Shown here piece by piece: positions 14,663 through 22,277 of a DNA stretch of 34,672 bases; within the stretch, counting starts at the first letter, position 1; each line of letters starts with the position of its first letter. The stretch comes from an uncultured Atopobiaceae bacterium (GTDB lineage: Bacteria > Actinomycetota > Coriobacteriia > Coriobacteriales > Atopobiaceae). Position numbers and translations under genes: made by a program. The notes beneath the pieces are model-generated. The model did no database searches. It had not been told where the DNA came from and saw only the letters and a program-made list of their open reading frames with translations. The stretch lies in assembly GCA_947626465.1 (NCBI GenBank), contig CANQSI010000003.1, positions 1-34,672 on the forward strand. Reading direction: 5' to 3'.

Positions 14663-16318
14663 CTAGCGCCCGTTCGGCGCCACCACCTCGTGGCGCTCCT
14701 TGCCCTCGTGGCGCGCGATCGCCGCGCGCACGAACTCGCGGAAGAGCGGCTGGGGCTTCGTAGGGCGGCTCTTGAACTCCGGATGGAACTGGCTCGCCAC
14801 GAACCACGGGTGCTCGCTCTCGGGCAGCTCGACCATCTCCACGAGGCGATCGTCAGGCGAAAGGCCGGAGAAGACGAGCCCCGCCTCGGAAAGCCGTTCG
14901 CGGAAGGCGTTGTTCACCTCATAGCGATGGCGATGGCGCTCGTAGACGAGGTCGGTGCCGTAGGCCTCGCTCGCGAGCGTGCCCGGCTGTACCTTGCAGG
15001 GCCACGCACCGAGGCGCATCGTGCCGCCCTTGTCGGTGATGTCCTCTTGGTCGGGCATGAGGTCGATCACGGGGTAGGCGCAGTCGGGCACGAACTCCGT
15101 GGAGGACGCACCCTCCATGCCGCCCGCGTGGCGTGCGACCTCGCACACCGCCACCTGCAGCCCGAGGCAGATGCCCAAGAACGGCACCTTCTGCTCGCGG
15201 GCGCGCTCGACGGCGAGGATCTTGCCCTCGAGGCCGCGTATGCCGAAGCCGCCGGGCACGAGGATGCCGTCTGAGGCACCGAGCACCTCCTCCACGTCGT
15301 CTGGCGTGAGGTTTTCGCCATCGACGAGCTCGATCTCCACGTGGCGCCCGTAGTAGACGCCCGAGTGGTGGAGCGCCTCGATCACGCTGAGGTACGCGTC
15401 GGGAAGCTGCGTGTACTTGCCCACCACGGAGATGCGCGTCACGTCTGAGAGCGAGTTCGCGGCGTGCATGGCGTCGGTGAAGGCGTCCCACTCCGAGAGG
15501 TCGAGCTCGCCGGGATCGAGGCCGAGGCACTCGCACACCTTGAGGTCGAAGCCCTGCTCGGCGAGGTAGCGCGGCACGTCGTAGATGCTCGGGAGGTCGC
15601 AGTTCTCAAACACGCGATCGGCCGGCACGTCGCAGAACATGCCGATCTTCGCGCGAATCGATTCGTCCACCTCGTGGTCGGAGCGGCAGACGATGATGTC
15701 GGGTTGGATGCCCATGCCGCGGAGCTCCTTCACGGAGTGCTGCGTGGGCTTCGTCTTCACCTCGTGCGCCGCACTCATGTAGGGCACGAGCGACACGTGG
15801 ATGAAGCACACGTCGCCGCGGGCCTTCTCGTTGCGAAACTGCCGCATGGCCTCCACGAAGGGTTGCCCCTCGATGTCGCCGATCGTCCCGCCGAGCTCGG
15901 TGATCACGATATCGGCGCCGGTGTGCTCCTCGATGCGCAGGAAGCGATCGCGGATGGCGCCCGTCACATGCGGCACCACCTGCACGGTGCCGCCGAGGAA
16001 ATCTCCCTGGCGCTCGCGCGAGATGAGCGATTGGTAGATGAGGCCGGTGGTGAAGTTCGAGGCGCGCGTGAGGTTCTCGTCGACGAAGCGCTCGTAGTGG
16101 CCGAGGTCGAGGTCGGTTTCCTTGCCGTCCTCCGTGACGAACACCTCGCCATGCTGGAACGGGCTCATCGTGCCGGGATCCACGTTGAGGTAGGGGTCGG
16201 CCTTCTGCATCATCACCTTATAGCCGCGACTCTTGAGCAGCCTGCCCAAGCTCGCTGCGGTGATGCCCTTGCCGAGGGAGGAAACGACGCCGCCGGTTAC
16301 GAACACGTGCTTCGTCAT
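14663..16318 (-). CDS. pyrG: CTP synthase PyrG
   Basis: PyrG converts UTP, ATP and glutamine into CTP. The 551 residues contain the amidoligase domain, starting TKHVFVTGGVVSSLGKGITAA with ATP loop SSLGKGIT at 13-20, and the class I glutaminase domain with catalytic Cys384 (LGICLGLQVAV), His512 and Glu514 (SQFHPEF). I chose ATG at 16318 because the family sequence begins directly there; in-frame extension upstream has no support. AAAGG lies about eight bases upstream. A 153-bp gap to recN suggests its own promoter. Confidence 0.97.
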   Translation of the reverse strand: MTKHVFVTGGVVSSLGKGITAASLGRLLKSRGYKVMMQKADPYLNVDPGTMSPFQHGEVFVTEDGKETDLDLGHYERFVDENLTRASNFTTGLIYQSLISRERQGDFLGGTVQVVPHVTGAIRDRFLRIEEHTGADIVITELGGTIGDIEGQPFVEAMRQFRNEKARGDVCFIHVSLVPYMSAAHEVKTKPTQHSVKELRGMGIQPDIIVCRSDHEVDESIRAKIGMFCDVPADRVFENCDLPSIYDVPRYLAEQGFDLKVCECLGLDPGELDLSEWDAFTDAMHAANSLSDVTRISVVGKYTQLPDAYLSVIEALHHSGVYYGRHVEIELVDGENLTPDDVEEVLGASDGILVPGGFGIRGLEGKILAVERAREQKVPFLGICLGLQVAVCEVARHAGGMEGASSTEFVPDCAYPVIDLMPDQEDITDKGGTMRLGAWPCKVQPGTLASEAYGTDLVYERHRHRYEVNNAFRERLSEAGLVFSGLSPDDRLVEMVELPESEHPWFVASQFHPEFKSRPTKPQPLFREFVRAAIARHEGKERHEVVAPNGR

Positions 16319-16374
16319 ACCCGTGCCTTTCGAAAAGAAGACGTACATGGCCTTTTGCACGGGTCTACAGTCTA

Positions 16375-16386
16375 CCAAGCGCTTGG
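16375..16386. promoter_or_regulatory. 12-bp palindrome upstream of pyrG
   Basis: CCAAGCGCTTGG is a perfect palindrome 57 bp upstream of the pyrG start. Directly next to it on the minus strand is TAGACT, a plausible -10 element without a recognisable -35. The placement suits an operator, but no known regulator motif is recognised and the match may be chance in high-GC DNA. Confidence 0.3.
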
Positions 16387-16471
16387 CGCCACCACGCCCG
16401 CGAATCCGCCGTCATGCACGCATGTGGAGATCGTGCGGGGCGATCGCCGTGGCCTTCGACGGGAATTCGAA

Positions 16472-18100
16472 TCAGGGGTTCAGGAGCTCGCGGGCGTGCG
16501 CGAGTGAGGCTTCCGTGGTGGAGCCTGCGAGCATGCGGGCGATCTCCGCCTCGCGCTCCCTGCCCGCCACCTCCACGAGATGCGTCTCGGGAATCCCCTC
16601 GGTATCCGCCTGCTCCTTGGTGACGACGTAATGGCGCTCGGCGAGGGCCGCCACCTGCGCGAGGTGCGTCACGCAGATCACCTGGCGATCCTTCGCGAGC
16701 GCGTGGAGCACCTTCGCGAGCGAGAGGGCCGCATGCCCGCCCACGCCCGCGTCTACCTCGTCGAACACGATCGTCTCGGCCGAGGAGCGCGCGTCCTCCA
16801 CCACCTTGATGGCAAGCATCACCCGCGAGACCTCGCCGCCCGACGCCACCTTCGCAAGCGGGCGCGGGCGCACGTTGGGGTTCGCCCGGTAGAGGAGCTC
16901 GGCAGTGGAGGGGCCCTGCGCGCTCCAGCGCCTTCGCTTGAGGCGCGCCGTGTTCACGAGCACCTCGGCGCCCTTCATCTCAAGGCCCTCGAGCTGGGCG
17001 TTCACCGCCTTCGTGAAGCGCGTGGCCACCTCCTCGCGCGCGGCGTCGAGCGCATCGGCCGCCTTCGCGAGAGCCGCCTCGGCGGCGCGTACCCCCTCGC
17101 GCGCCTTCGCGAGGAGCGCGCCCGAATCCCTCGACGCCTCGACGAGGGCGGCGGCACGCGCACGACGCTCGAGCACATCGGCGAGGGAGGGGCCATAGGC
17201 GCGCACGAGCCCTTGGAGCGCCGCCTGGCGCTCGCGCATGCGCTCGAGCTCCGCGGGATCCGCCTCCACCGCCTCCGCGCGGTCGCGCAGCGTCGACGCC
17301 ACGTCCTCCGCCTCGAAGAGGGCGCCTTCCAGCGCATCCGCCGCGCCTTTGAGCGAGGGATCGTGGGACTGTTGCACGCGAAGGGCGGAGACCGCAAGGG
17401 AGAGCCCATCGATGGCGCCCCCGTCGCCCGAGAGCGCGTGGCGCGCGCCCATGAGCGAGCTGAGCAGCTCATCGGCGTGTTCGGCGACCTTTAGGCGCGC
17501 GCGAAGCTCATCGAGCTCGCCTTCCTCGGGCGCCACCGCGTCGATGCGCGACAGCGTGAACGCGGCCTCGTCGAGCGCCTCGTGCGAGGCCTCTGCGAGG
17601 GACTTCGCCCTCGCGAGCTCGCGCTGCGCGGCCCGCGCAGCGGCAAAGGCCTCGTCCCACGCGGCCTTGGGCCCTTCGAGCGCGGGCGGATCGAAGCCAT
17701 CCACCAACGCGAGGTGGTTCGTCGGCGAGAGCAGGCGCTGGTGCTCATGCTGGCCGCAGAGGTCGATGGTCTCCCCGAGCCCCGCCGCAAGCTCAGCCAC
17801 CGTGGACATCTCGCCATCGATCGACACGCGCCCTCGCCCTGAGGCGCTGAGCGAGCGCACGACCACGTGGCCGTCCTCTGAGCCGTCGTCTGTGAAGATG
17901 CGCCCTGAGACCTCGAGCGCATGAGCCCCATCGCGCACCTGCGTGGCGGCGCCACGCTCCCCTGCGAGGAGCTTGAAGCCCTCCACGAGCGCGGTCTTGC
18001 CGCTTCCCGTCTCGCCCGTTATCACGCTGAGGTGCGCGCCCGGTGCGAGCTGCGCGCGGGCGATGAGGGCGAGGTTCTTGACCTGGATCTCGTCGATCAT
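16472..18100 (-). CDS. recN: DNA repair ATPase RecN
   Basis: RecN is an SMC-like ATPase recruited early to double-strand breaks. The 542 residues match the family. The Walker A loop GETGSGKT is at 29-36, followed by DLCGQHEHQRLLSP. A long Ala/Glu/Arg-rich coiled-coil region occupies about 165-370, and the C-terminal ABC signature and Walker B are LAKVASGGEVSRVMLAIK and VFDEVDAGVGG, then CVTHLAQVAALAERH. ATG at 18100 (MIDEIQVKNLALI) matches the family start and overlaps the nadK stop as ATGA, so nadK and recN are coupled. The argR gene often found between them in Firmicutes is absent. Confidence 0.95.
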   Translation of the reverse strand: MIDEIQVKNLALIARAQLAPGAHLSVITGETGSGKTALVEGFKLLAGERGAATQVRDGAHALEVSGRIFTDDGSEDGHVVVRSLSASGRGRVSIDGEMSTVAELAAGLGETIDLCGQHEHQRLLSPTNHLALVDGFDPPALEGPKAAWDEAFAAARAAQRELARAKSLAEASHEALDEAAFTLSRIDAVAPEEGELDELRARLKVAEHADELLSSLMGARHALSGDGGAIDGLSLAVSALRVQQSHDPSLKGAADALEGALFEAEDVASTLRDRAEAVEADPAELERMRERQAALQGLVRAYGPSLADVLERRARAAALVEASRDSGALLAKAREGVRAAEAALAKAADALDAAREEVATRFTKAVNAQLEGLEMKGAEVLVNTARLKRRRWSAQGPSTAELLYRANPNVRPRPLAKVASGGEVSRVMLAIKVVEDARSSAETIVFDEVDAGVGGHAALSLAKVLHALAKDRQVICVTHLAQVAALAERHYVVTKEQADTEGIPETHLVEVAGREREAEIARMLAGSTTEASLAHARELLNP

Positions 18101-18966
18101 CGCCGCGCTTCGCCCCTGGCCCCGGTCGAGCCATAGAAGACGCGCGACACCGACTGGTAGAACTCGCCAGTGTCCTCGGAGAGGAGCACGATATCGCCCA
18201 CACCGCGCCGGACGAGGATGCGGGAGGCCTGCGCGCCCTCCGCGGCGAGGCGCCCGTCGAGGAAGACGAGGCGCTCCACGGGGCGCTCCGGCGAGAGTTC
18301 GATCTCCACCACGTCGGACGCGGCGGTGAGGAAGGCGCGCGCGAGGATGGTGTGGGGCGCGATGGGCACGCACACCATGCCGGTGAAGCTCGGGGTCACG
18401 ATGGGGCCACCGGCGGAGAGCGCATAGCCCGTGCTCCCGGTGGCCGTGGCCACCACGAAGCCATCGGCGCGCAGGCGATCGATGGGCTCGCCGGAAACGG
18501 AGATGTCGAATTCGACGATGTCGCCCATGGCGCCGCGCGAGAGCGCCATCTCGTTCAGGCAGAAGAGGTCGTAGAGCGGGCCCGAATCCTCGAAGTAGAT
18601 GTCCACCGAGAGGGTGGAGCGCCGGGAGGCGTGGAGCTCTCCCGCAAGCGCGAGCCCCACCGTCTGGCAGATGTGCGAGGAATCGGCTCCCGTCAAAAAG
18701 CCGAGGTGGCCATAGGAGAGTCCGAGGATCGGCACCTCGGAGCAGCCCACGATCGAGGCGGCGCGAAGCAGCGTGCCGTCGCCTCCTAGCGAGACGACGA
18801 GGGCGAAGTCCTCGATGCGGGGAAGGCCCTTCTCGCCACGCGAGAGCTCGGGCGCCACCACGACCTCGACGCCTTCCGACTGAAGCCAGCGGGAGAGCTC
18901 GCGGGTGCCCTCCACCGCATCGGCGCGCGAGCGATTGGGAACGAGCATGACCTTCACGCTGTGCAC
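18097..18966 (-). CDS. nadK: NAD kinase
   Basis: This cytoplasmic kinase phosphorylates NAD to NADP, supplying cellular NADPH pools. The 289 residues include the diagnostic GGDGTLLRA at 61-69, LGLSYGHLGFLTG, FCLNEMALSRG and ATATGSTGYALSAGGP, all hallmarks of the NadK family. The start is uncertain. GTG at 18966 gives the longest product, but GGAAGGGG touches it. GTG at 18957 (VKVMLVPN) would have better ribosome-site spacing and a more typical N terminus. Confidence 0.94.
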   Translation of the reverse strand: MHSVKVMLVPNRSRADAVEGTRELSRWLQSEGVEVVVAPELSRGEKGLPRIEDFALVVSLGGDGTLLRAASIVGCSEVPILGLSYGHLGFLTGADSSHICQTVGLALAGELHASRRSTLSVDIYFEDSGPLYDLFCLNEMALSRGAMGDIVEFDISVSGEPIDRLRADGFVVATATGSTGYALSAGGPIVTPSFTGMVCVPIAPHTILARAFLTAASDVVEIELSPERPVERLVFLDGRLAAEGAQASRILVRRGVGDIVLLSEDTGEFYQSVSRVFYGSTGARGEARR

Positions 18967-19072
18967 CCCTTCCCGAGCCCTCGGACCTCGTTGCCTATGC
19001 TACTCCGCCAAACGCGAGCACTCGAGGCCATTCGATGCGACGAGGGCGCGCGGAACGTGCCCCGAGCGTCGC

Positions 19073-19804
19073 TCAAGCGCCCCGCCTCGCCAAGAGGAGG
19101 TACTCCTGGTTTCCCTTCGCGCCCTTCACCGGCGAAGCCACCACATCTTCCACGGAAAGGCCGTGCTCGAGGAAGGCGTGGCCGGCATGCTCGATCGCCT
19201 CTTGGCGCACCCGCTCCTCGCGCACGACGCCACCTTCCCCCACTTCGCTCGGCGCAGCCTCGAATTGCGGCTTCACGAGGCAGAGGAGCATGCCGTTCGG
19301 CTTGAGGAGGTAGGCCACGAGACCGGCGAAGCTCGCGGCGGACGCGAAGGACACGTCCATCACCACGAGATCGTAGGCCCCCTCGCGTGCGGGATCCTCG
19401 GCGAGGGCGCGCGCATTCGTGCGCTCGAGGAGCTCGACACGGGGATCTTCGCGAAGCTCCCAGGCAAATTGCCCATAGGCCACGTCGACGGCGCTCACGC
19501 GCGCGGCACCCGCCTTCAGGAGGCAGTCGGTGAAGCCTCCCGTCGATGCCCCGATGTCCGCACAGACGAACCCATGGACATCGAGCTCGAAGGCGCGAAG
19601 GGCGCCTTCGAGCTTGAGGCCGCCTCGTGATACGTAGGGCTTCATCGCCCTCACGTGCAAGGGGGAATCAGGGCAAACGCGTTGGACGGGCGATTGGAAG
19701 CGCTCCGAGGCACCGGACACCTCGCCCGCGAGGATCATGCGTCGCGCGGCATCGACGCTTGGTGCAAGTCCACGCCGAACCAGCTCTTCGTCGAGGCGCG
19801 CCAC
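19073..19804 (-). CDS. tlyA: TlyA-family rRNA 2'-O-methyltransferase
   Basis: This protein pairs an S4 RNA-binding domain (residues 1-60, LDEELVRRGLAPSVDAARRMI) with a FtsJ-like SAM methyltransferase domain. The SAM motif is ADIGASTGGFTDCLL at about 82-96. Conserved Lys and Asp residues for ribose methylation are seen in GGLKLEGAL, VVMDVSF and LVKPQFE. TlyA proteins 2'-O-methylate rRNA and influence capreomycin sensitivity in mycobacteria; older annotations call them hemolysin A. The length of 243 is near normal. GTG at 19804 lies five bases after the xseB stop. Confidence 0.92.
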   Translation of the reverse strand: MARLDEELVRRGLAPSVDAARRMILAGEVSGASERFQSPVQRVCPDSPLHVRAMKPYVSRGGLKLEGALRAFELDVHGFVCADIGASTGGFTDCLLKAGAARVSAVDVAYGQFAWELREDPRVELLERTNARALAEDPAREGAYDLVVMDVSFASAASFAGLVAYLLKPNGMLLCLVKPQFEAAPSEVGEGGVVREERVRQEAIEHAGHAFLEHGLSVEDVVASPVKGAKGNQEYLLLARRGA

Positions 19805-19809
19805 GGGAG

Positions 19810-20133
19810 CTACGAGGCGTCTTCGTTGGATTCGGGGTCGTCTACCTCGACTTCCTCAAAAGTCTCAACCTCATCTTGAGACTTTTCCTCAACCGTGGCT
19901 TCAGGGTTTTCCTCCCCCTGCGCCTCAGCGAGCGCTTCTTGCTCGGCCGCGGTGAAGGTGGGGTCCTCGACGATGTCGGTGGCCCGGAGCCCGAGGGCTA
20001 TCCCCTCTTCGAGGAGATCGAGCGACTGCTCGATCGTGATGTCCTTCGCCTTCACGTCCGAAACGAGCGTCGTGAGGCGATCCATCAGCTCATCGAAGTC
20101 GGTATAGGTGGAGGCGTCACGCGTCGTGGCCAT
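19810..20133 (-). CDS. xseB: Exodeoxyribonuclease VII small subunit XseB
   Basis: XseB is the small subunit of exonuclease VII, which degrades single-stranded DNA. The family domain is at about 12-58 (FDELMDRLTTLVSDVKAKD, then TIEQSLDLLEEGIAL). The remaining 45 or so residues are an acidic Glu/Asp-rich tail, making the protein 107 residues rather than the usual 70-80. ATG at 20133 shares a base with the nusB TGA (TGATG). The catalytic partner gene xseA, usually directly upstream, is not in the window. Confidence 0.85.
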   Translation of the reverse strand: MATTRDASTYTDFDELMDRLTTLVSDVKAKDITIEQSLDLLEEGIALGLRATDIVEDPTFTAAEQEALAEAQGEENPEATVEEKSQDEVETFEEVEVDDPESNEDAS

Positions 20134-20705
20134 CACTTCCCGCCCTTCTCAGCCTCATCCCGCACGTCCACGTCCGCGGACTTCCCCTCGCTCCGATCGA
20201 GGGCATCAGTGGGTTCGGGGCCTTCCTGGGCACGCGCGAAGGATCCGAGGATGCCGTTCACGAAACGATGGGAATCCTCGCCGCCGAGCGCCTTGGCGAG
20301 GAGCACCGCCTCGCTCACGCACACCGAATCGTCCACTTCGTCCTCATAGATCATCTCGTAGAGGGCCACGCGCAGCACGTTCTTGTCCACCGGGGTGATC
20401 CTCGAGAAATCCCACGCGATGGAGCGCCCGGAAATCTCCGAATCGAGCTCTCCTTGATGCGCCTTCACGCCGAGGACAAGCTTGCGGGCGTAGGGTCGAA
20501 TCGGGCCCGTGGTGACGAGGTTCTCTTTCCTGCCCTCATCAGAGGCCACCACGTCATCGCTCACCACGTAGACGTCCTCGAGCACCGCCGGGACGCTTCG
20601 CCTGGTGGCCTCCGCCTGGAAGAGTAGCTGCAGCGCCTGGAGGCGATCGAGCGTGCGGCCGTAGAAGGCCGACGCCGCCTTAGGCTTTGGGGAAGACGAG
20701 CTCAT
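20133..20705 (-). CDS. nusB: Transcription antitermination factor NusB
   Basis: NusB binds boxA RNA with NusE (S10) and supports rRNA antitermination. The 190 residues contain the helical NusB domain: ARKLVLGVKAHQGELDSEIS, DFSRITPVDKNVLRVALYEMIY and the conserved end VSEAVLLAKALGGEDSHRFVNGIL. The protein is longer than the usual 130-150 because of a loop near residues 45-70 and a charged C-terminal extension of about 35 residues. ATG at 20705 overlaps the end of the Asp23 gene by 26 bp. I see no better start, and the ribosome site is weak, so coupling is likely. Confidence 0.9.
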   Translation of the reverse strand: MSSSSPKPKAASAFYGRTLDRLQALQLLFQAEATRRSVPAVLEDVYVVSDDVVASDEGRKENLVTTGPIRPYARKLVLGVKAHQGELDSEISGRSIAWDFSRITPVDKNVLRVALYEMIYEDEVDDSVCVSEAVLLAKALGGEDSHRFVNGILGSFARAQEGPEPTDALDRSEGKSADVDVRDEAEKGGK

Positions 20706-21039
20706 CAATGGCCACATTCACGGCGCCCACCTCAACGCCGGCTTGGCTCTGGAGGATCTCCGCGACGTCCTCGCGCACTTGCTGGGCAAGCTGCGTGAAG
20801 GGATAGCCGAAGAAGACGGCGATGGGCAGCGTGACCTCGAGCTTGCCATCAACGACCTCAGCCCTGACCGTATCCTTCTCCACCGTCGGCTTCGAGGTGA
20901 TGAGGGAGAGGAGGTTCGTGGCCACGTTGTGGCCGTTCACGTAGGCAACACCCTCCACACGCTCGGCGGCGGTGGTGACGAGCGTGGCAATCACGTTCGT
21001 GGAAATCGTCACACCCGAGACGGTGACCGAATCGCTCAT
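20680..21039 (-). CDS. Asp23/Gls24-family envelope stress protein
   Basis: This is a 119-residue member of the Asp23 (DUF322) family, with VSGVTISTNVIATLVTTAAERVEGVAYV and the typical VDGKLEVTLPIAVFFGYPFTQLAQQVREDVAEIL. In Staphylococcus, Asp23 proteins are linked to cell envelope stress and membrane anchoring. The copy next to nusB is conserved across many Gram-positives, where its role is unclear. ATG at 21039 has AAGGA six bases upstream. It lies 31 bp after efp and its last 26 bases overlap nusB. Confidence 0.88.
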   Translation of the reverse strand: MSDSVTVSGVTISTNVIATLVTTAAERVEGVAYVNGHNVATNLLSLITSKPTVEKDTVRAEVVDGKLEVTLPIAVFFGYPFTQLAQQVREDVAEILQSQAGVEVGAVNVAIDELVFPKA

Positions 21040-21070
21040 GGCAATCCTTCCCCTTGGAACCTAGCGGTAT

Positions 21071-21634
21071 CTATACCCGCGAGACGAACTTGCCATCGCG
21101 CGTGTCGACCTTGATGCGCTCGCCGACGTTGAGGTAGAGCGGCACCTGCACCACCGCACCGGTGGAGATGGTCGCGGGCTTCGTGCCGCCGGAGACGGTG
21201 TCGCCCTTGAGGCCGGGATCGGTCTCCACGACCTCCGCCTCGATGAACATGGGCGGGGTCACGCCGATGATCTGGTCGTCGGCGTATTGGATCTGCACGA
21301 CATCGTTCTCGAGCAGCCACTTCGCATTGTCGCCGATGTAGTCCGCGGAGAGCGGGAGCTGCTCGTAGGTCTCGTTGTCCATGAAGTAGTAGTCCTGGCC
21401 ATCGTTGTAGAGGTACTGGTACTCGCGAGTGGTGAGGTTCACGCTCTCGAACTTCGTGCCCGCGTTCACGGTGTAGTCCACCACACGGCCGCTCTGGAGG
21501 TCGCGCACCTTGTAGCGCACGAACGCCCCGCCCTTACCGGGCTTCACATGCTGGAACTCGACGAGGACAGCGGGCTTGTCCTTGATGAGGAGGCCCATGC
21601 CGTTGCGGAAATCTGCCGTGGAGATGGTGGCCAC
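21071..21634 (-). CDS. efp: Elongation factor P
   Basis: EF-P relieves ribosome stalling at polyproline. The 187 residues form the usual three beta-barrel domains: KOW-like N-terminal domain with QHVKPGKGGAFVRYKVRDL, OB domain with MDNETYEQLPL, and C-terminal domain ending GERIKVDTRDGKFVSRV. The loop tip residue that is post-translationally modified in several bacteria is Lys34 (PGKGG). Which modification occurs here, if any, cannot be read from the window. Translation starts at GTG 21634 with AAGGA seven bases upstream. A TATACT element and leader hairpin precede it. Confidence 0.97.
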   Translation of the reverse strand: MATISTADFRNGMGLLIKDKPAVLVEFQHVKPGKGGAFVRYKVRDLQSGRVVDYTVNAGTKFESVNLTTREYQYLYNDGQDYYFMDNETYEQLPLSADYIGDNAKWLLENDVVQIQYADDQIIGVTPPMFIEAEVVETDPGLKGDTVSGGTKPATISTGAVVQVPLYLNVGERIKVDTRDGKFVSRV

Positions 21635-21677
21635 AATGCATCCTTTCGAAAAGCCGGCGGCACGTGCACGACGAATG

Positions 21678-21693
21678 CCCGGCGCCGGCCGGG
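21678..21693 (-). other. GC hairpin in the efp leader
   Basis: CCCGGC and GCCGGG (plus 21678-21683 and 21688-21693) form a 6-bp stem with a four-base loop, between the putative start of transcription and the efp ribosome site. No T run follows, so it is not an intrinsic terminator as such. Confidence 0.4.
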
Positions 21694-21714
21694 GTTCCTT
21701 CAGGTAACGAGAAG

Positions 21715-21720
21715 AGTATA
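21715..21720 (-). promoter_or_regulatory. Candidate -10 element for efp
   Basis: TATACT on the minus strand matches the -10 consensus at five of six positions, about 80 bp before the efp start in the gap after the EIIA gene. No good -35 lies 16-18 bp upstream, so the promoter call is tentative. Confidence 0.4.
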
Positions 21721-21754
21721 GGGCACGCCCCTTGCGAGAGCGTCCGAGCGCGAG

Positions 21755-22159
21755 CTATGCGTCGAGCTTGGTGGGCTTGATGCGCACGCCCTTGCGGCCC
21801 TCGTCGGCCACCACACGCGCCAGATCGGCCGCCGTGGCCTTCGTGCGACGCTCGGTGTAGGCCACGATGAGCATCGGCAGGTTGAGGCCGGTTACCGCGA
21901 CCCAGCCCTCGCGCTCCTCCACGAGCGAGCCCACCTGGTTGAACGGCGTACCACCCCAGAGATCGACGAGGAACAGGACTTCGTCGCTTGTCTCGAGGCT
22001 CTTGATGGCGCCTTCGAGTGCGCTGCGGAAATCGTCCGGGCCCATATCCGGGTCGAGCGTCGCGAAGGCAACGTTTCGCTGCGCTCCGAGCACCATCGCC
22101 GCAGATTCGACCATGGCCTCCGCTACCCGTCCGTGACTCACCACGACAATACCGACCAT
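21755..22159 (-). CDS. Orphan mannose-type PTS EIIA protein
   Basis: This is a 134-residue single-domain EIIA of the mannose (ManX/EIIA-Man) superfamily. In that family a histidine receives phosphate from HPr and passes it to EIIB. The active-site block VGIVVVSHGRVAEAMVESAAMVLG places the histidine at residue 9, and the diagnostic VDLWGGTPFN follows near residue 70. ATG at 22159 has GGAGG seven bases upstream; the frame extends upstream but without support. No EIIB, EIIC, EIID or HPr gene is nearby. It lies between a peptidase and efp, so a regulatory role or service to a distant transporter are both possible. Confidence 0.85.
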   Translation of the reverse strand: MVGIVVVSHGRVAEAMVESAAMVLGAQRNVAFATLDPDMGPDDFRSALEGAIKSLETSDEVLFLVDLWGGTPFNQVGSLVEEREGWVAVTGLNLPMLIVAYTERRTKATAADLARVVADEGRKGVRIKPTKLDA

Positions 22160-22277
22160 CTGCCACCTCCCGGGATTCGGGCGATAGGGAGTGTCGCCCA
22201 CGCCGTAAGTCTAGCGCGCAAGACGCACGGCCTCGCGTGGGCGAGCGATCTAGTGAACCGTGGCGAGCGGGCGTTTC

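Noticed and set aside
16319-16471. Firmicute-type pyrG attenuation by reiterative transcription
   Set aside because: No GGGC start run and no intrinsic terminator are found in the leader.
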